64,000 bases of DNA from Lepidurus packardi (GCA_023053545.1 JAKZAN010000046.1:310001-374000), one strand, 5' to 3'; counted from the first letter of the stretch, positions 1 to 14,000 are shown. Numbers and translations are program-made. Notes: generated by a model from the sequence alone, not told the origin.

Positions 1-3000
1 GGTCTCTGATTGGGTCTCTAATCGGGTCTCAATCGGGTCTCTAATCGGGTCTCTAAACGGGTCTCTAATCGGGTCTCTGATCGGGTCTCTGATCGGGTCT
101 CTGATCGGGTCTCTAATCGGGTCTCTGATCGGGTCTCTGATCGGGTCTCTAATCGGGTCTCTGATCGTGTCTCTGATCGGGTCTCTAATCGGGTCTCTAA
201 TCGGGTCTCTAATCGGGTCTCTGATCGAGTCTCTGATCGGGTCTCTAATCGGGTCTCTGATCGGGTCTCTGATCGGGTCTCTAATCGGGTCTCTAATCGG
301 GTCTCTGATCGGGTCTCTAATCGGGTCTCTAATCGGGTCTCTGATCGGGTCTCTAATCGGGTCTCTAATCGGGTCTCTGATCGGGTCTCTAATCGGGTCT
401 CTAATCGGGTCTCTGATCGGGTCTCTGATTGGGTCTCTAATCGGATCTCTAATCGGGTCTCTAATCGAAGTCTCTAATCGAGGTCTCTGATCGGGTCTCT
501 AATCCGGTCTCTAATCGGGTCTCTGATCGGGTCTATAATCGGGTTATCAGACGTGCACTTTGCCCGGGACTCTAATCGGGTCTCTAATCGGGTCTCTGAT
601 CGGGTCTCTGATTGGGTCTCTAATCGGGTCTCAATCGGGTCTCTAATCGGGTCTCTAAACGGGTCTCTAATCGGGTCTCTGATCGGGTCTCTGATCGGGT
701 CTCTGATCGGGTCTCTGATCGGGTCTCTGATCGGGTCTCTAATCGGGTCTCTGATCGGGTCTCTAATCGGGTCTCTAATCGGGTCTCTAATCGGGTCTCT
801 GATCGAGTCTCTGATCGGGTCTCTAATCGGGTCTCTGATCGGGTCTCTGATCGGGTCTCTGATCGGGTCTCTAATCGGGTCTCTAATCGGGTCTCTGATC
901 GGGTCTCTGATTGGGTCTCTAATCGGGTCTCTAATCGGGTCTCTAATCGACGTCTCAAATCGAGGTCTCTGATCGGGTCTCTAATCCGGTCTCTAATCGG
1001 GTCTCTAATCGGGTCTGTGATCGGGTCTCTAATCGGGTCTCTGATCGGATCTCTGATCGGGTCTCTGATCGGGTCTCTGATCGACTCTCTGATCGGGTCT
1101 CTGATCGGGTCTCTAATCGGGTCTCTAATCGGGTACTCTGATCGGGTCTCTGATCGGGTCTCTAATCGGGTCTCTAATCGGGTCTCTAATCGGGTCTCTG
1201 ATCGGGTCTCTGATCGGGTCTTTAATCGGGTCTCTGATCGGGTCTCTGATCGGGTCTCTGATCGGGTCTCTGATCGGGTCTCTGATCGGGTCTCTAATCG
1301 AGGTCTCTGATCGGGTCTCTAATCCGGTCTCTAATCGGGTCTCTGATCGGGTCTATAATCGGGTTATCAGACGTGCACTTTGACCGGGACTCTAATCGGG
1401 GTCTCTTATCGGGTCTCTAACCGTGTCTCTGACGGGTCTCTGATCGGGTCTCTGATCGGGTCTCTGATCGGGTCTCTTATCGCGTCTCTGATCGGGTCTC
1501 TGATCGGTTCTCTAATCGGGTTAACAGACGTGCACTAATGCGACGCGAACGCGACGTTGGCCGTCTCAAAAAACCAAAAAACAAACAAACAGACGTGCAA
1601 TTTGATCGGGTCTCTGATCGGGTCTCTGATCGGGTCTCTAATCGGGTCTCTAATCGGGTCTCTGATCGGGTCTCTGATTGGGTCTCTAATCGGGTCTCTA
1701 ATCGGGTCTCTGATCGGGTCTCTGATTGGGTCTCTAATCGGGTCTCTAATCGGGTCTCTAATCGACGTCTCTAATCGAGGTCTCTGATCGGGTCTCTAAT
1801 CCGGTCTCTAGTCGGGTCTCTAATCGGGTATGTGATCGGGTCTCTAATCGGGTCTATGATCGGGTCTCTGATCGGGTCTCTGATCGGGTCTCTGATCGAC
1901 TCTCTGATCGGGTCTCTGATCGGGTCTTTAATCGGGTCTCTGATCGACTCTCTGATCGGGTCTCTGATCGAGTCTCTGATCGGGTCTCTAATCGGGTCTC
2001 TGATCGGGTCTCTGATCGGGTCTCTAATCGGGTCTCTAATCGGGTCTCTGATCGGGTCTCTAATCGGGTCTCTAATCGGGTCTCTGATCGGGTCTCTAAT
2101 CGGGTCTCTAATCGGGTCTCTAATCGGGTCTCTAATCGGGTCTCTGATCGGGTCTCTGATCGGGTCTTTAATCGGGTCTTTAATCGGGTCTCTGATCGGG
2201 TCTCTGATCGGGTCTCTATTCGGGTCTCTAATCGGGTCTCTGATCGGGTCTCTAATCGGGTCTCTAATCGGGTCTCTGATCGGGTCTCTAATCGGGTCTC
2301 TAATCGGGTCTCTGATCGGGTCTCTAATCGGGTCTCTAATCGGGTCTCTAATCGGGTCTCTGATCGAGTCTCTGATCGGGTCTCTAATCGGGTCCCTGAT
2401 CGGGTTTCTGATCGGGTCTCTAATCGGGTCTCTAATCGGGTCTCTGATCAAGTCTCTAATCGGGTCTCTAATCGGGTCTCTGATCGGGTCTCTAATCGGG
2501 TCTCTAATCGGGTCTCTGATCGGGTCTCTAATCGGGTCTCTAATCGGGTCTCTGATCGGGTCTCTGATTGGGTCTCTGATCGGGTCTCTAATCCGGTCTC
2601 TAATCGGGTCTCTAATCGGGTCTGTGATCGGGTCTCTAATCGGGTCTCTGATCGGGTCTCTGATCGGGTCTCTAATCGGGTCTCTAATCGGGTCTCTGAT
2701 CGGGTCTCTGATCGGGTCTCTAATCGGGTCTCTAATCGGGTCTCTAATCGGGTCTCTGATCGGGTCTCTGATCGGGTCTTTAATCGGGTCTTTAATCGGA
2801 TCTCTGATCGGGTCTCTGATCGGGTCTCTATTCGGGTCTCTAATCGGGTCTCTGATCGGGTCTCTAATCGGGTCTCTGATCGGGTCTCTTATCGCGTCTC
2901 TGATCGGGTCTCTGATCGGGTCTCTAATCGGGTCTCTAATCGGGTCTCTAATCGGGTCTCTGATCGGGTCTCTGATCGGGTCTTTAATCGGGTCTTTAAT

Positions 3001-3130
3001 CGGATCTCTGATCGGGTCTCTGATCGGGTCTCTATTCGGGTCTCTAATCGGGTCTCTGATCGGGTCTCTAATCGGGTCTCTGATCGGGTCTCTTATCGCG
3101 TCTCTTATCGCGTCTCTGATCGGGTCTCTA
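1..3130. repeat. Higher-order block, copy A (transposon-free paralogue)
   Basis: Positions 1 to about 2573 match 17071 onward at a constant offset of 17,070 bp, including rare landmarks (CTAAACGGG near 50, GATCGTGTC at 163, the TTATCAG sites and the 51-bp insert). From 2574 the sequence continues as the copy found to the right of the transposon, at offset 21,346, to about 3130. The only length difference I see at the join is a 50-bp satellite deletion in this copy. It is therefore a transposon-free version of the region spanning the insertion. Confidence 0.85.
1537..1587 (+). repeat. 51-bp A-tailed insert, copy 1 (C subtype)
   Basis: A GC-rich 30-bp head (begins AATGCGACGCGAACGCGACG) is followed by an A-rich tail with scattered C. 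It lies between AACAGACGTGCACT at 1523-1536 and a second copy of that motif starting at 1588, here with CA replaced by AA (GTGCAATTT). The head-tail junction reads GTCTC. Its identity is unknown; the form is that of a short retro-insertion with a target-site duplication. Confidence 0.8.
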
Positions 3131-5488
3131 ATCGGGTCTCTAATCGGGTCTCTGATCGGGTCTCTGATCGGGTCTTTAATCGGGTCTTTAATCGGATCTC
3201 TGATCGGGTCTCTGATCGGGTCTCTATTCGGGTCTCTAATCGGGTCTCTGATCGGGTCTCTAATCGGGTCTCTGATCGGGTCTCTTATCGCGTCTCTGAT
3301 CGGGTCTCTAATCGGGTCTCTAATCGGGTCTCTGATCGGGTCTCTGATTGGGTCTCTAATCGGGTCTCTAATCGGGTCTCTAATCGGGTTTCTAAACGGG
3401 TCTCTAATCGGTTCTCTGATCGGGTCTCTGATCGGGTCTCTGATCGGGTCTCTGATCTGGTCTCTAATCGGGTCTCTAATCGGGTCTCTGATCGGGTCTC
3501 TAATCGGGTCTCTAATCGGGTCTCTGATCGGGTCTCTGATCGGGTCTCTAATCGGGTCTCTGATCGGGTCTCTGATCGGGTCTCTGATCGGGTCTCTAAT
3601 CGGGTCTCTGATCGGGTCTCTGATCGGGTCTCTAATCGGGTCTCTAATCGGGGTTCTGATTGGGTCTCTAATCGGGTCTCTAATCGGGTCTCTGATCGGG
3701 TCTCTAATCGGGTCTCTAATCGGGTCTCTGATCGAGTCTCTGATCGGGTCTCTAATCGGGTCTCTGATCGGGTCTCTGATCGGGTCTCTAATCGGGTCTC
3801 TAATCGGGTCTCTGATCGGGTCTCTAATCGGGTCTCTAATCGGGTCTCTGATCGGGTCTCTAATCGGGTCTCTAATCGGGTCTCTGATCGGGTCTCTAAT
3901 CGGGTCTCTGATCGGGTCTCTGATCGGGTCTCTGATCAGGTCTCTAATCGGGTCTCTGATCGGGTCTCTAATCGGGTCTCTAATCGGGTCTCTAATCGGG
4001 TCTCTGATCGAGTCTCTGATCGGGTCTCTAATCGGGTCTCTGATCGGGTCACTAATCGGGTCTCTAAACGGGTCTCTAATCGGGTCTCTGATCGGGTCTC
4101 TGATCAGGTCTCTGATCGGGTCTCTAATCGGGTCTCTGATCGGGTCTCTGATCGGGTCTCTAATCGGGTCTCTAATCGGGTCTCTGATCGGGTCTCTAAT
4201 CGGGTCTCTAATCGGGTCTCTAATCGGGTCTCTGATCGAGTCTCTGATCGGGTCTCTAATCGGGTTTCTAAACGGGTCTCTAATCGGGTCTCTGATCGGG
4301 TCTCTAATCGGGTCTCTAATCGGGTCTCTGATCGGGTCTCTGATCTGGTCTCTAATCGGGTCTCTAATCGGGTCTCTGATCGGGTCTCTAATCGGGTCTC
4401 TAATCGGGTCTCTGATCAGGTCTCTGATCGGGTCTCTATTCGGGTCTCTAATCGGGTCTCTGATCGGGTCTCTAATCGGGTCTCTAATCGGGTCTCTGAT
4501 CGGGTCTCTGATCTGGTCTCTAATCGGGTCTCTAATCGGGTCTCTGATCGGGTCTCTAATCGGGTCTCTAATCGGGTCTCTAATCGGGTCTCTGATCGAG
4601 TCTCTGATCGGGTCTCTAGTCGGGTCTCTGATCGGGTCTCTGATCGGGTCTCTAATCGGGTCTCTAATCGGGTCTCTGATCGGGTCTCTAATCGGGTCTC
4701 TAATCGGGTCTCTAATCGGGTCTCTGATCGAGTCTCTGATCGGGTCTCTAATCGGGTCTCTGATCGGGTTTCTGATCGGGTCTCTAATCGGGTCTCTAAT
4801 CGGGTCTCTGATCGAGTCTCTAATCGGGTCTCTAATCGGGTCTCTGATCGGGTCTCTAATCGGGTCTCTAATCGGGTCTCTGATCGGGTCTCTAATCGGG
4901 TCTCTAATCGGGTCTCTGATCGGGTCTATGATCGGGTCTCTAATCGGGTCTGTGATCGGGTCTCTAATCGGGTCTCTGATCGGGTCTCTGATCGGGTCTC
5001 TGATCGGGTTTCTGATCGGGTCTCTAATCGGGTCTCTAATCGGGTCTCTGATCGAGTCTCTGATCGGGTCTCTAATCGGGTCTCTGATCGGGTCTCTGAT
5101 CGGGTCTCTAATCGGGTCTGTGATCGGGTCTCTAATCGGGTCTATGATCGGGTCTCTAATCGGGTCTGTGATCGGGTCTCTAATCGGGTCTCTGATCGGG
5201 TCTCTGATCGGGTCTCTGATCGGGTCTCTAATCGGGTCTCTAATCGGGTCTCTGGTCGGGTCTCTGATCGGGTCTCTAATCGGGTCTCTAATCGGGTCTC
5301 TAATCGGGTCTCTGATCGGGTCTCTGATCGGGTCTTTAATCGGGTCTTTAATCGGGTCTCTGATTGGGTCTCTGATCGGGTCTCTATTCGGGTCTCTAAT
5401 CGGGTCTCTGATCGGGTCTCTAATCGGGTCTCTGATCGGGTCTCTTATCGCGTCTCTGATCGGGTCTCTGATTGGGTCTCTAATCGGG

Positions 5489-5516
5489 TTAACAGACGTG
5501 CACTTTGATCGGGTCT
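5489..5516 (+). repeat. TTAACAGACGTGCAC landmark without the insert (empty sites)
   Basis: The motif runs straight from GTGCAC into TTTGATCGGG with no 51-bp insert. Equivalent empty sites start at 7532, 8891, 12821, 14290 and 16964, all in block 1. Filled sites start at 1521, 10591, 15876, 18591, 28542, 30199, 32096, 32935, 34193, 34849, 35287, 35943 and 37393. Confidence 0.85.
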
Positions 5517-7940
5517 CTGATCGGGTCTCTAATCGGGTCTCTAATCGGGTCTCTGATCGGGTCTCTAATCGGGTCTCTGATCGGGTCTCTGATCGGGTCT
5601 TTAATCGGGTCTCTAATCGGGTCTCTAATCGGGTCTCTAATCCTGTTTCTAAACGGGTCTTTAATCGGGTCTCTAATCGGGTCTCTAATCGGGTCTCTAA
5701 TCGGGTTTCTAAACGGGTCTCTAATCGGGTCTCTGATCGGGTCTCTAATCGGGTCTCTAATCGGGTCTCTAATCGGGTTTCTAAACGGGTCTCTAATCGG
5801 TTCTCTGATCGGGTCTCTGATCGGGTCTCTAATCGGGTCTCTGATCGGGTCTCTAATCGGGTCTCTAATCGGGTCTCTGATCGGGTCTCTAATCGGGTCT
5901 CTAATCGGGTCTCTGATCGGGTCTCTGATTGGGTCTCTAAGCGGGTCGCTAATCGGGTCTCTAATCGACGTCTCTAATCGAGGTCTCTGATCGGGTCTCT
6001 AATCCGGTCTCTAATCGGGTCTCTAATCGGGTCTGTGATCGGGTCTCTAATCGGGTCTCTGATCGGGTCTCTAATCGGGTCTCTGATCGGGTCTCTGATC
6101 GGGTCTTTAATCGGGTCTCTAATCGGGTCTCTAATCGGGTCTCTAATCGGGTTTCTAAACGGGTCTCTAATCGGGTCTCTGATCGGGTCTCTAATCGGGT
6201 CTCTGATCTTGTCTCTTATCGACTCTCTGATCGGGTCTTTAATCGGGTCTCTATTCGGGTCTCTAATCGGGTCTCTGATCGGGTCTCTGATCGGGTCTCT
6301 AATCGGGTCTCTAATCGGGTCTCTGATCGGGTCTCTAATCGGGTCTCTAATCGGGTCTCTAATCGGGTCTCTGATCGAGGCTCTGATCGGGTCTCTAATC
6401 GGGTCTCTGATCGGGTCTCTGATCGGGTCTCTAATCGGGTCTGTGATCGGGTCTCTAATCGGGTCTATGATCGGGTCTCTAATCGGGTCTGTGATCGGGT
6501 CTCTAATCGGGTCTCTGATCGGGTCTCTGATCGGGTCTCTGATCGGGTCTCTGATCGGGTCTCTGATCGACTCTCTGATCGGGTCTCTGATCGGGTCTCT
6601 AATCGGGTCTCTGATCGGGTCTTTAATCGGGTCTCTAATCGGGTCTCTAATCGGGTCTCTAATCGGGTTTCTAAACGGGTCTTTAATCGGGTCTCTAATC
6701 GGGTCTCTAATCGGGTCTCTAATCGGGTTTCTAAACGGGTCTCTAATCGGGTCTCTGATCGGGTCTCTAATCGGGTCTCTGATCGGGTCTCTTATCGACT
6801 CTCTGATCGGGTGTTTAATCGGGTCTCTATTCGGGTCTCTGATCGGGTCTCTATTCGGGTCTCTAATCGGGTCTCTGATCGGGTCTCTAATCGGGTCTCT
6901 AATCGGGTCTCTGATCGGGTCTCTGATCGGGTCTCTAATCGGGTCTCTAATCGGGTCTCTGATCGGGTCTCTAATCGGGTCTCTAATCGGGTCTCTAATC
7001 GGGTCTCTGATCGAGTCTCTGATCGGGTCTCTAATCGGGTCTCTGATCGGGTTTCTGATCGGGTCTCTAATCGGGTCTCTAATCGGGTCTCTGATCGAGT
7101 CTCTAATCGGGTCTCTAATCGGGTCTCTGATCGGGTCTCTAATCGGGTCTCTAATCGGGTCTCTGATCGGGTCTCTAATCGGGTCTCTAATCGCGTCTCT
7201 GATCGGGTCTATGATCGGGTCTCTAATCGGGTCTGTGATCGGGTCTCTAATCGGGTCTCTGATCGGGTCTCTGATCGGGTCTCTGATCGGGTTTCTGATC
7301 GGGTCTCTAATCGGGTCTCTAATCGGGTCTCTGATCGAGTCTCTAATCGGGTCTCTAATCGGGTCTCTGATCGGGTCTCTAATCGGGTCTCTAATCGGGT
7401 CTCTGATCGGGTCTCTAATCGGGTCTCTAATCGGGTCTCTGATCGGGTCTATGATCGGGTCTCTAATCGGGTCTGTGATCGGGTCTCTAATCGGGTCTCT
7501 GATCGGGTCTCTGATCGGGTCTCTGATCGGGTTAACAGACGTGCACTTTGATCGCGTCTCTGATCGGGTCTCTAATCGAGTCTCTGATCGGGTCTCTGAT
7601 CGGGTTTCTAATCGGGTCTCTAATCGGGTCTCTAATCGGGTCTCTGATCGGGTCTCTAATCGGTTCTCTGATCGGGTCTCTGATCGGGTCTCTGATCGGG
7701 TCTCTGATTGGGTCTCTAAGCGGGTCTCTAATAGGGTCTGTAATCGACGTCTCTAATCGAGGTCTCTGATCGGGTCTCTTATACGGTCTCTAATCGGGTC
7801 TCTAATCGGGTCTGTGATCGGGTCTCTAATCGGGTCTCTGATCGGGTCTCTAATCGGGTCTCTGATCGGGTCTCTGATCGGGTCTCTGATCGGGTCTCTG
7901 ATCGGGTCTCTAATCGGGTCTCTAATCGGGTCTCTAATCG

Positions 7941-9030
7941 GGTTTCTAAACGGGTCTCTAATCGGTTCTCTGATCGGGTCTCTGATCGGGTCTCTAATCG
8001 GGTCTCTGATCGGGTCTCTAATCGGGTCTCTGATCGGGTCTCTAATCCGGTCTCTAATCGGGTCTCTAATCGGGTCTGTGATCGGGTCTCTAATCGGGTC
8101 TCTGATCGGGTCTCTAATCGGGTCTCTGATCATGTCTCTGATCGGGTCTTTAATCGGGTCTCTAATCGGGTCTCTAATCGGGTCTCTAATCGGGTTTCTA
8201 AACGGGTCTCTAATCGGGTCTCTGATCGGGTCTCTAATCGGGTCTCTGATCGGGTCTCTTATCGACTCTCTGATCGGGTCTTTAATCGGGTCTCTATTCG
8301 GGTCTCTAATCGGGTCTCTGATCGGGTCTCTGATCGGGTCTCTAATCGGGTCTCTAATCGGGTCTCTGATCGGGTCTCTAATCGGGTCTCTAATCGGGTC
8401 TCTAATCGGGTCTCTGATCGAGTCTCTGATCGGGTCTCTAATCGGGTCTCTGATCGGGTCTCTGATCGGGTCTCTAATCGGGTCTGTGATCGGGTCTCTA
8501 ATCGGGTCTATGATCGGGTCTCTAATCGGGTCTGTGATCGGGTCTCTAATCGGGTCTCTGATCGGGTCTCTGATCGGGTCTCTGATCGGGTCTCTGATCG
8601 ACTCTCTGATCGGGTCTCTGATCGTGTCTCTAATCGGGTCTCTAATCGGGTCTCTGGTCGGGTCTCTGATCGGGTCTCTAATCGGGTCTCTAATCTGGTC
8701 TCTAATCGGGTCTCTGATCGGGTCTCTGATCGGGTCTTTAATCGGGTCTTTAATCGGGTCTCTGATCGGGTCTCTGATCGGGTCTCTATTCGGGTCTCTA
8801 ATCGGGTCTCTGATCGGGTCTCTAATCGGGTCTCTGATCGGGTCTCTTATCGCGTCTCTGATCGGGTCTCTGATTGGGTCTCTAATCGGGTTAACAGACG
8901 TGCACTTTGATCGGGTCTCTGATCGGGTCTCTAATCGAGTCTCTGATCGGGTCTCTGATCGGGTCTCTAATCGGGTCTCTAATCGGGTCTCTGATCGGGT
9001 CTCTGATTGGGTCTCTAATCGGGTCTCTAA
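7941..9030. repeat. Higher-order segment repeated at 11871-12960
   Basis: Rare variants recur at a constant offset of 3,930 bp: CTAAACGGG at 7941/11871, GATCATGTC at 8131/12061, and the empty TTAACAG site at 8891/12821. This shows a block-wise duplication of about 1.1 kb that is colinear at these points, independent of the larger A-D copies. Confidence 0.75.
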
Positions 9031-9230
9031 TCGGGTCTCTAATCGGGTCTGTGATCGGGTCTCTAATCGGGTCTCTGATCGGGTCTCTGATCGGGTCTCT
9101 GATCGGGTCTCTGATCGACTCTCTGATCGGGTCTCTGATCGGGTCTCTAATCGGGTCTCTAATCGGGTCTCTGATCGGGTCTCTGATCGGGTCTCTAATC
9201 GGGTCTCTAATCGGGTCTCTGATCGGGTCT

Positions 9231-11040
9231 CTGATCGTGTCTCTGATCGGGTCTCTAATCGGGTCTCTAATCGGGTCTCTAATCGGGTCTCTGATCGAGT
9301 CTCTGATCGGGTCTCTAATCGGGTCTCTGATCGGGTCTCTGATCGGGTCTCTAATCGGGTCTCTAATCGGGTCTCTGATCGGGTCTCCAATCGGGTCTCT
9401 AATCGGGTCTCTGATCGGGTCTCTAATCGGGTCTCTAATCGGGTCTCTGATCGGGTCTCTAATCGGGTCTCTAATCGGGTCTCTGATCGGGTCTCTGATT
9501 GGGTCTCTAATCGGGTCTCTAATCGGGTCTCTAATCGAAGTCTCTAATCGAGGTCTCTGATCGGGTCTCTAATCCGGTCTCTAATCGGGTCTCTGATCGG
9601 GTCTATAATCGGGTTATCAGACGTGCACTTTGCCCGGGACTCTAATCGGGTCTCTAATCGGGTCTCTGATCGGGTCTCTGATTGGGTCTCTAATCGGGTC
9701 TCAATCGGGTCTCTAATCGGGTCTCTAAACGGGTCTCTAATCGGGTCTCTGATCGGGTCTCTGATCGGGTCTCTGATCGGGTCTCTGATCGGGTCTCTGA
9801 TCGGGTCTCTAATCGGGTCTCTGATCGGGTCTCTAATCGGGTCTCTAATCGGGTCTCTAATCGGGTCTCTGATCGAGTCTCTGATCGGGTCTCTAATCGG
9901 GTCTCTGATCGGGTCTCTGATCGGGTCTCTGATCGGGTCTCTAATCGGGTCTCTAATCGGGTCTCTGATCGGGTCTCTGATTGGGTCTCTAATCGGGTCT
10001 CTAATCGGGTCTCTAATCGACGTCTCAAATCGAGGTCTCTGATCGGGTCTCTAATCCGGTCTCTAATCGGGTCTCTAATCGGGTCTGTGATCGGGTCTCT
10101 AATCGGGTCTCTGATCGGATCTCTGATCGGGTCTCTGATCGGGTCTCTGATCGACTCTCTGATCGGGTCTCTGATCGGGACTCTAATCGGGTCTCTAATC
10201 GGGTACTCTGATCGGGTCTCTGATCGGGTCTCTAATCGGGTCTCTAATCGGGTCTCTAATCGGGTCTCTGATCGGGTCTCTGATCGGGTCTTTAATCGGG
10301 TCTCTGATCGGGTCTCTGATCGGGTCTCTGATCGGGTCTCTGATCGGGTCTCTGATCGGGTCTCTAATCGAGGTCTCTGATCGGGTCTCTAATCCGGTCT
10401 CTAATCGGGTCTCTGATCGGGTCTATAATCGGGTTATCAGACGTGCACTTTGACCGGGACTCTAATCGGGGTCTCTTATCGGGTCTCTAACCGTGTCTCT
10501 GACGGGTCTCTGATCGGGTCTCTGATCGGGTCTCTGATCGGGTCTCTTATCGCGTCTCTGATCGGGTCTCTGATCGGTTCTCTAATCGGGTTAACAGACG
10601 TGCACTAATGCGACGCGAACGCGACGTTGGCCGTCTCAAAAAACCAAAAAACAAACAAACAGACGTGCAATTTGATCGGGTCTCTGATCGGGTCTCTGAT
10701 CGGGTCTCTAATCGGGTCTCTAATCGGGTCTCTGATCGGGTCTCTGATTGGGTCTCTAATCGGGTCTCTAATCGGGTCTCTGATCGGGTCTCTGATTGGG
10801 TCTGTAATCGGGTCTCTAATCGGGTCTCTAATCGACGTCTCTAATCGAGGTCTCTGATCGGGTCTCTAATCCGGTCTCTAGTCGGGTCTCTAATCGGGTA
10901 TGTGATCGGGTCTCTAATCGGGTCTATGATCGGGTCTCTGATCGGGTCTCTGATCGGGTCTCTGATCGACTCTCTGATCGGGTCTCTGATCGGGTCTTTA
11001 ATCGGGTCTCTGATCGACTCTCTGATCGGGTCTCTGATCG
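9231..11040. repeat. Higher-order block, copy B
   Basis: This matches copy A at a constant offset of 9,070 bp, from the GATCGTGTC landmark at about 9233 to about 11040, where copy A continues with GATCGAGTC and this copy does not. It contains two TTATCAG landmarks (9614, 10434), the TTAACAG site at 10591 and one 51-bp insert. Only scattered single-base differences are apparent, for example GGACTC for GGTCTC near 10178. Confidence 0.8.
10607..10657 (+). repeat. 51-bp A-tailed insert, copy 2 (C subtype)
   Basis: Same C subtype as copy 1, including the GTGCAATTT change in the downstream motif. It lies at the equivalent place in higher-order copy B. Confidence 0.8.
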
Positions 11041-14000
11041 GGTCTCTAATCGGGTCTCTAATCGGGTCTCTGATCGGGTCTCTGATCGGGTCTCTAATCG
11101 GGTCTCTAATCGGGTCTCTAATCGGGTCTCTGATCGGGTCTCTGATCGGGTCTTTAATCGGGTCTTTAATCGGGTCTCTGATCGGGTCTCTGATCGGGTC
11201 TCTATTCGGGTCTATTATCGGGTCTCTGATCGGGTCTCTAATCGGGTCTCTAATCGGGTCTCTGATCGGGTCTCTGATCGGGTCTCTAATCGGGTCTCTA
11301 ATCGGGTCTCTGATCGGGTCTCTAATCGGGTCTCTAATCGGGTCTCTAATCGGGTCTCTGATCGAGTCTCTGATCGGGTCTCTAATCGGGTCTCTGATCG
11401 GGTCTCTGATCGGGTCTCTAATCGGGTCTCTAATCGGGTCTCTGATCGGGTCTCTAATCGGGTCTCTAATCGGGTCTCTGATCGGGTCTCTAATCGGGTC
11501 TCTAATCGGGTCTCTGATCGGGTCTCTAATCGGGTCTCTAATCGGGTCTCTGATCGGGTCTCTGATTGGGTCTCTAATCGGGTCTCTAATCGGGTCTCTA
11601 ATCGACGTCTCTAATCGAGGTCTCTGATCGGGTCTCTAATCCGGTCTCTAATCGGGTCTCTAATCGGGTCTGTGATTGGGTCTCTAATCGGGTCTCTGAT
11701 CGGGTCTCTGATCGGGTCTCTGATCGACTCTCTGATCGGGTCTCTGATCGGGTCTCTAATCGGGTCTCTAATCGGGTCTCTAATCGGGTCTCTGATCGGG
11801 TCTCTGATCGGGTCTTTAATCGGGTCTTTAATCGGGTCTCTGATCGGGTCTCTAATCGGGTCTCTAATCGGGTTTCTAAACGGGTCTCTAATCGGTTCTC
11901 TGATCGGGTCTCTGATCGGGTCTCTAATCGGGTCTCTGATCGGGTCTCTAATCGGGTCTCTGATCGGGTCTCTAATCCGGTCTCTAATCGGGTCTCTAAT
12001 CGGGTCTGTGATCGGGTCTCTAATCGGGTCTCTGATCGGGTCTCTAATCGGGTCTCTGATCATGTCTCTGATCGGGTCTTTAATCGGGTCTCTAATCGGG
12101 TCTCTAATCGGGTCTCTAATCGGGTTTCTAAACGGGTCTCTAATCGGGTCTCTGATCGGGTCTCTAATCGGGTCTCTGATCGGGTCTCTTATCGACTCTC
12201 TGATCGGGTCTTTAATCGGGTCTCTATTCGGGTCTCTAATCGGGTCTCTGATCGGGTCTCTGATCGGGTCTCTAATCGGGTCTCTAATCGGGTCTCTGAT
12301 CGGGTCTCTAATCGGGTCTCTAATCGGGTCTCTAATCGGGTCTCTGATCGAGTCTCTGATCGGGTCTCTAATCGGGTCTCTGATCGGGTCTCTGATCGGG
12401 TCTCTAATCGGGTCTGTGATCGGGTCTCTAATCGGGTCTATGATCGGGTCTCTAATCGGGTCTGTGATCGGGTCTCTAATCGGGTCTCTGATCGGGTCTC
12501 TGATCGGGTCTCTGATCGGGTCTCTGATCGACTCTCTGATCGGGTCTCTGATCGGGTCTCTAATCGGGTCTCTAATCGGGTCTCTGGTCGGGTCTCTGAT
12601 CGGGTCTCTAATCGGGTCTCTAATCTGGTCTCTAATCGGGTCTCTGATCGGGTCTCTGATCGGGTCTTTAATCGGGTCTTTAATCGGGTCTCTGATCGGG
12701 TCTCTGATCGGGTCTCTATTCGGGTCTCTAATCGGGTCTCTGATCGGGTCTCTAATCGGGTCTCTGATCGGGTCTCTTATCGCGTCTCTGATCGGGTCTC
12801 TGATTGGGTCTCTAATCGGGTTAACAGACGTGCACTTTGATCGGGTCTCTGATCGGGTCTCTAATCGAGTCTCTGATCGGGTCTCTGATCGGGTCTCTAA
12901 TCGGGTCTCTAATCGGGTCTCTGATCGGGTCTCTGATTGGGTCTCTAATCGGGTCTCTAATCGGGTCTCTAATCGGGTTTCTAAACGGGTCTCTAATCGG
13001 TTCTCTGATCGGGTCTCTGATCGGGTCTCTAATCGGGTCTCTGATCGGGTCTCTAATCGGGTCTCTAATCGGGTCTCTGATCGGGTCTCTAATCGGGTCT
13101 CTAATCGGGTCTCTGATCGGGTCTCTGATTGGGTCTCTAAGCGGGTCTCTAATCGGGTCTGTAATCGACGTCTCTAATCGAGGTCTCTGATCGGGTCTCT
13201 AATACGGTCTCTAATCGGGTCTCTAATCGGGTCTGTGATCGGGTCTCTAATCGGGTCTCTGATCGGGTCTCTAATCGGGTCTCTGATCGGGTCTCTGATC
13301 GGGTCTTTAATCGGGTCTCTAATCGGGTCTCTAATCGGGTCTCTAATCGGGTTTCTAAACGGGTCTCTAATCGGGTCTCTGATCGGGTCTCTAATCGGGT
13401 CTCTGATCGGGTCTCTTATCGACTCTCTGATCGGGTCTTTAATCGGGTCTCTATTCGGGTCTCTGATCGGGTCTCTATTCGGGTCTCTAATCGGGTCTCT
13501 GATCGGGTCTCTAATCGGGTCTCTAATCGGGTCTCTGATCGGGTCTCTGATCGGGTCTCTAATCGGGTCTCTAATCGGGTCTCTGATCGGGTCTCTAATC
13601 GGGTCTCTAATCGGGTCTCTAATCGGGTCTCTGATCGAGTCTCTGATCGGGTCTCTAATCGGGTCTCTGATCGGGTTTCTGATCGGGTCTCTAATCGGGT
13701 CTCTAATCGGGTCTCTGATCGAGTCTCTAATCGGGTCTCTAATCGGGTCTCTGATCGGGTCTCTAATCGGGTCTCTAATCGGGTCTCTGATCGGGTCTCT
13801 AATCGGGTCTCTAATCGGGTCTCTGATCGGGTCTCTAATTGGGTCTCTAATCGACGTCTCTAATCGAGGTCTCTGATCGGGTCTCTAATCCGGTCTCTAA
13901 TCGGGTCTCTAATCGGGTCTGTGATCGGGTCTCTAATCGGGTCTCTGATCGGGTCTCTGATCGGGTCTCTAATCGGGTCTCTAATCGGGTCTCTGATCGG

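Noticed and set aside
1832-5977. A 1,381-codon open frame of SLIG repeats, and many similar long frames (SLIG, RVSD/RVSN, IRDP, LETR/SETR) on both strands
   Set aside because: The 12-bp monomer is a multiple of three and two frames per strand lack stops, so open frames extend until an indel. Frames overlap in several registers and have no splice, start or codon-bias support.
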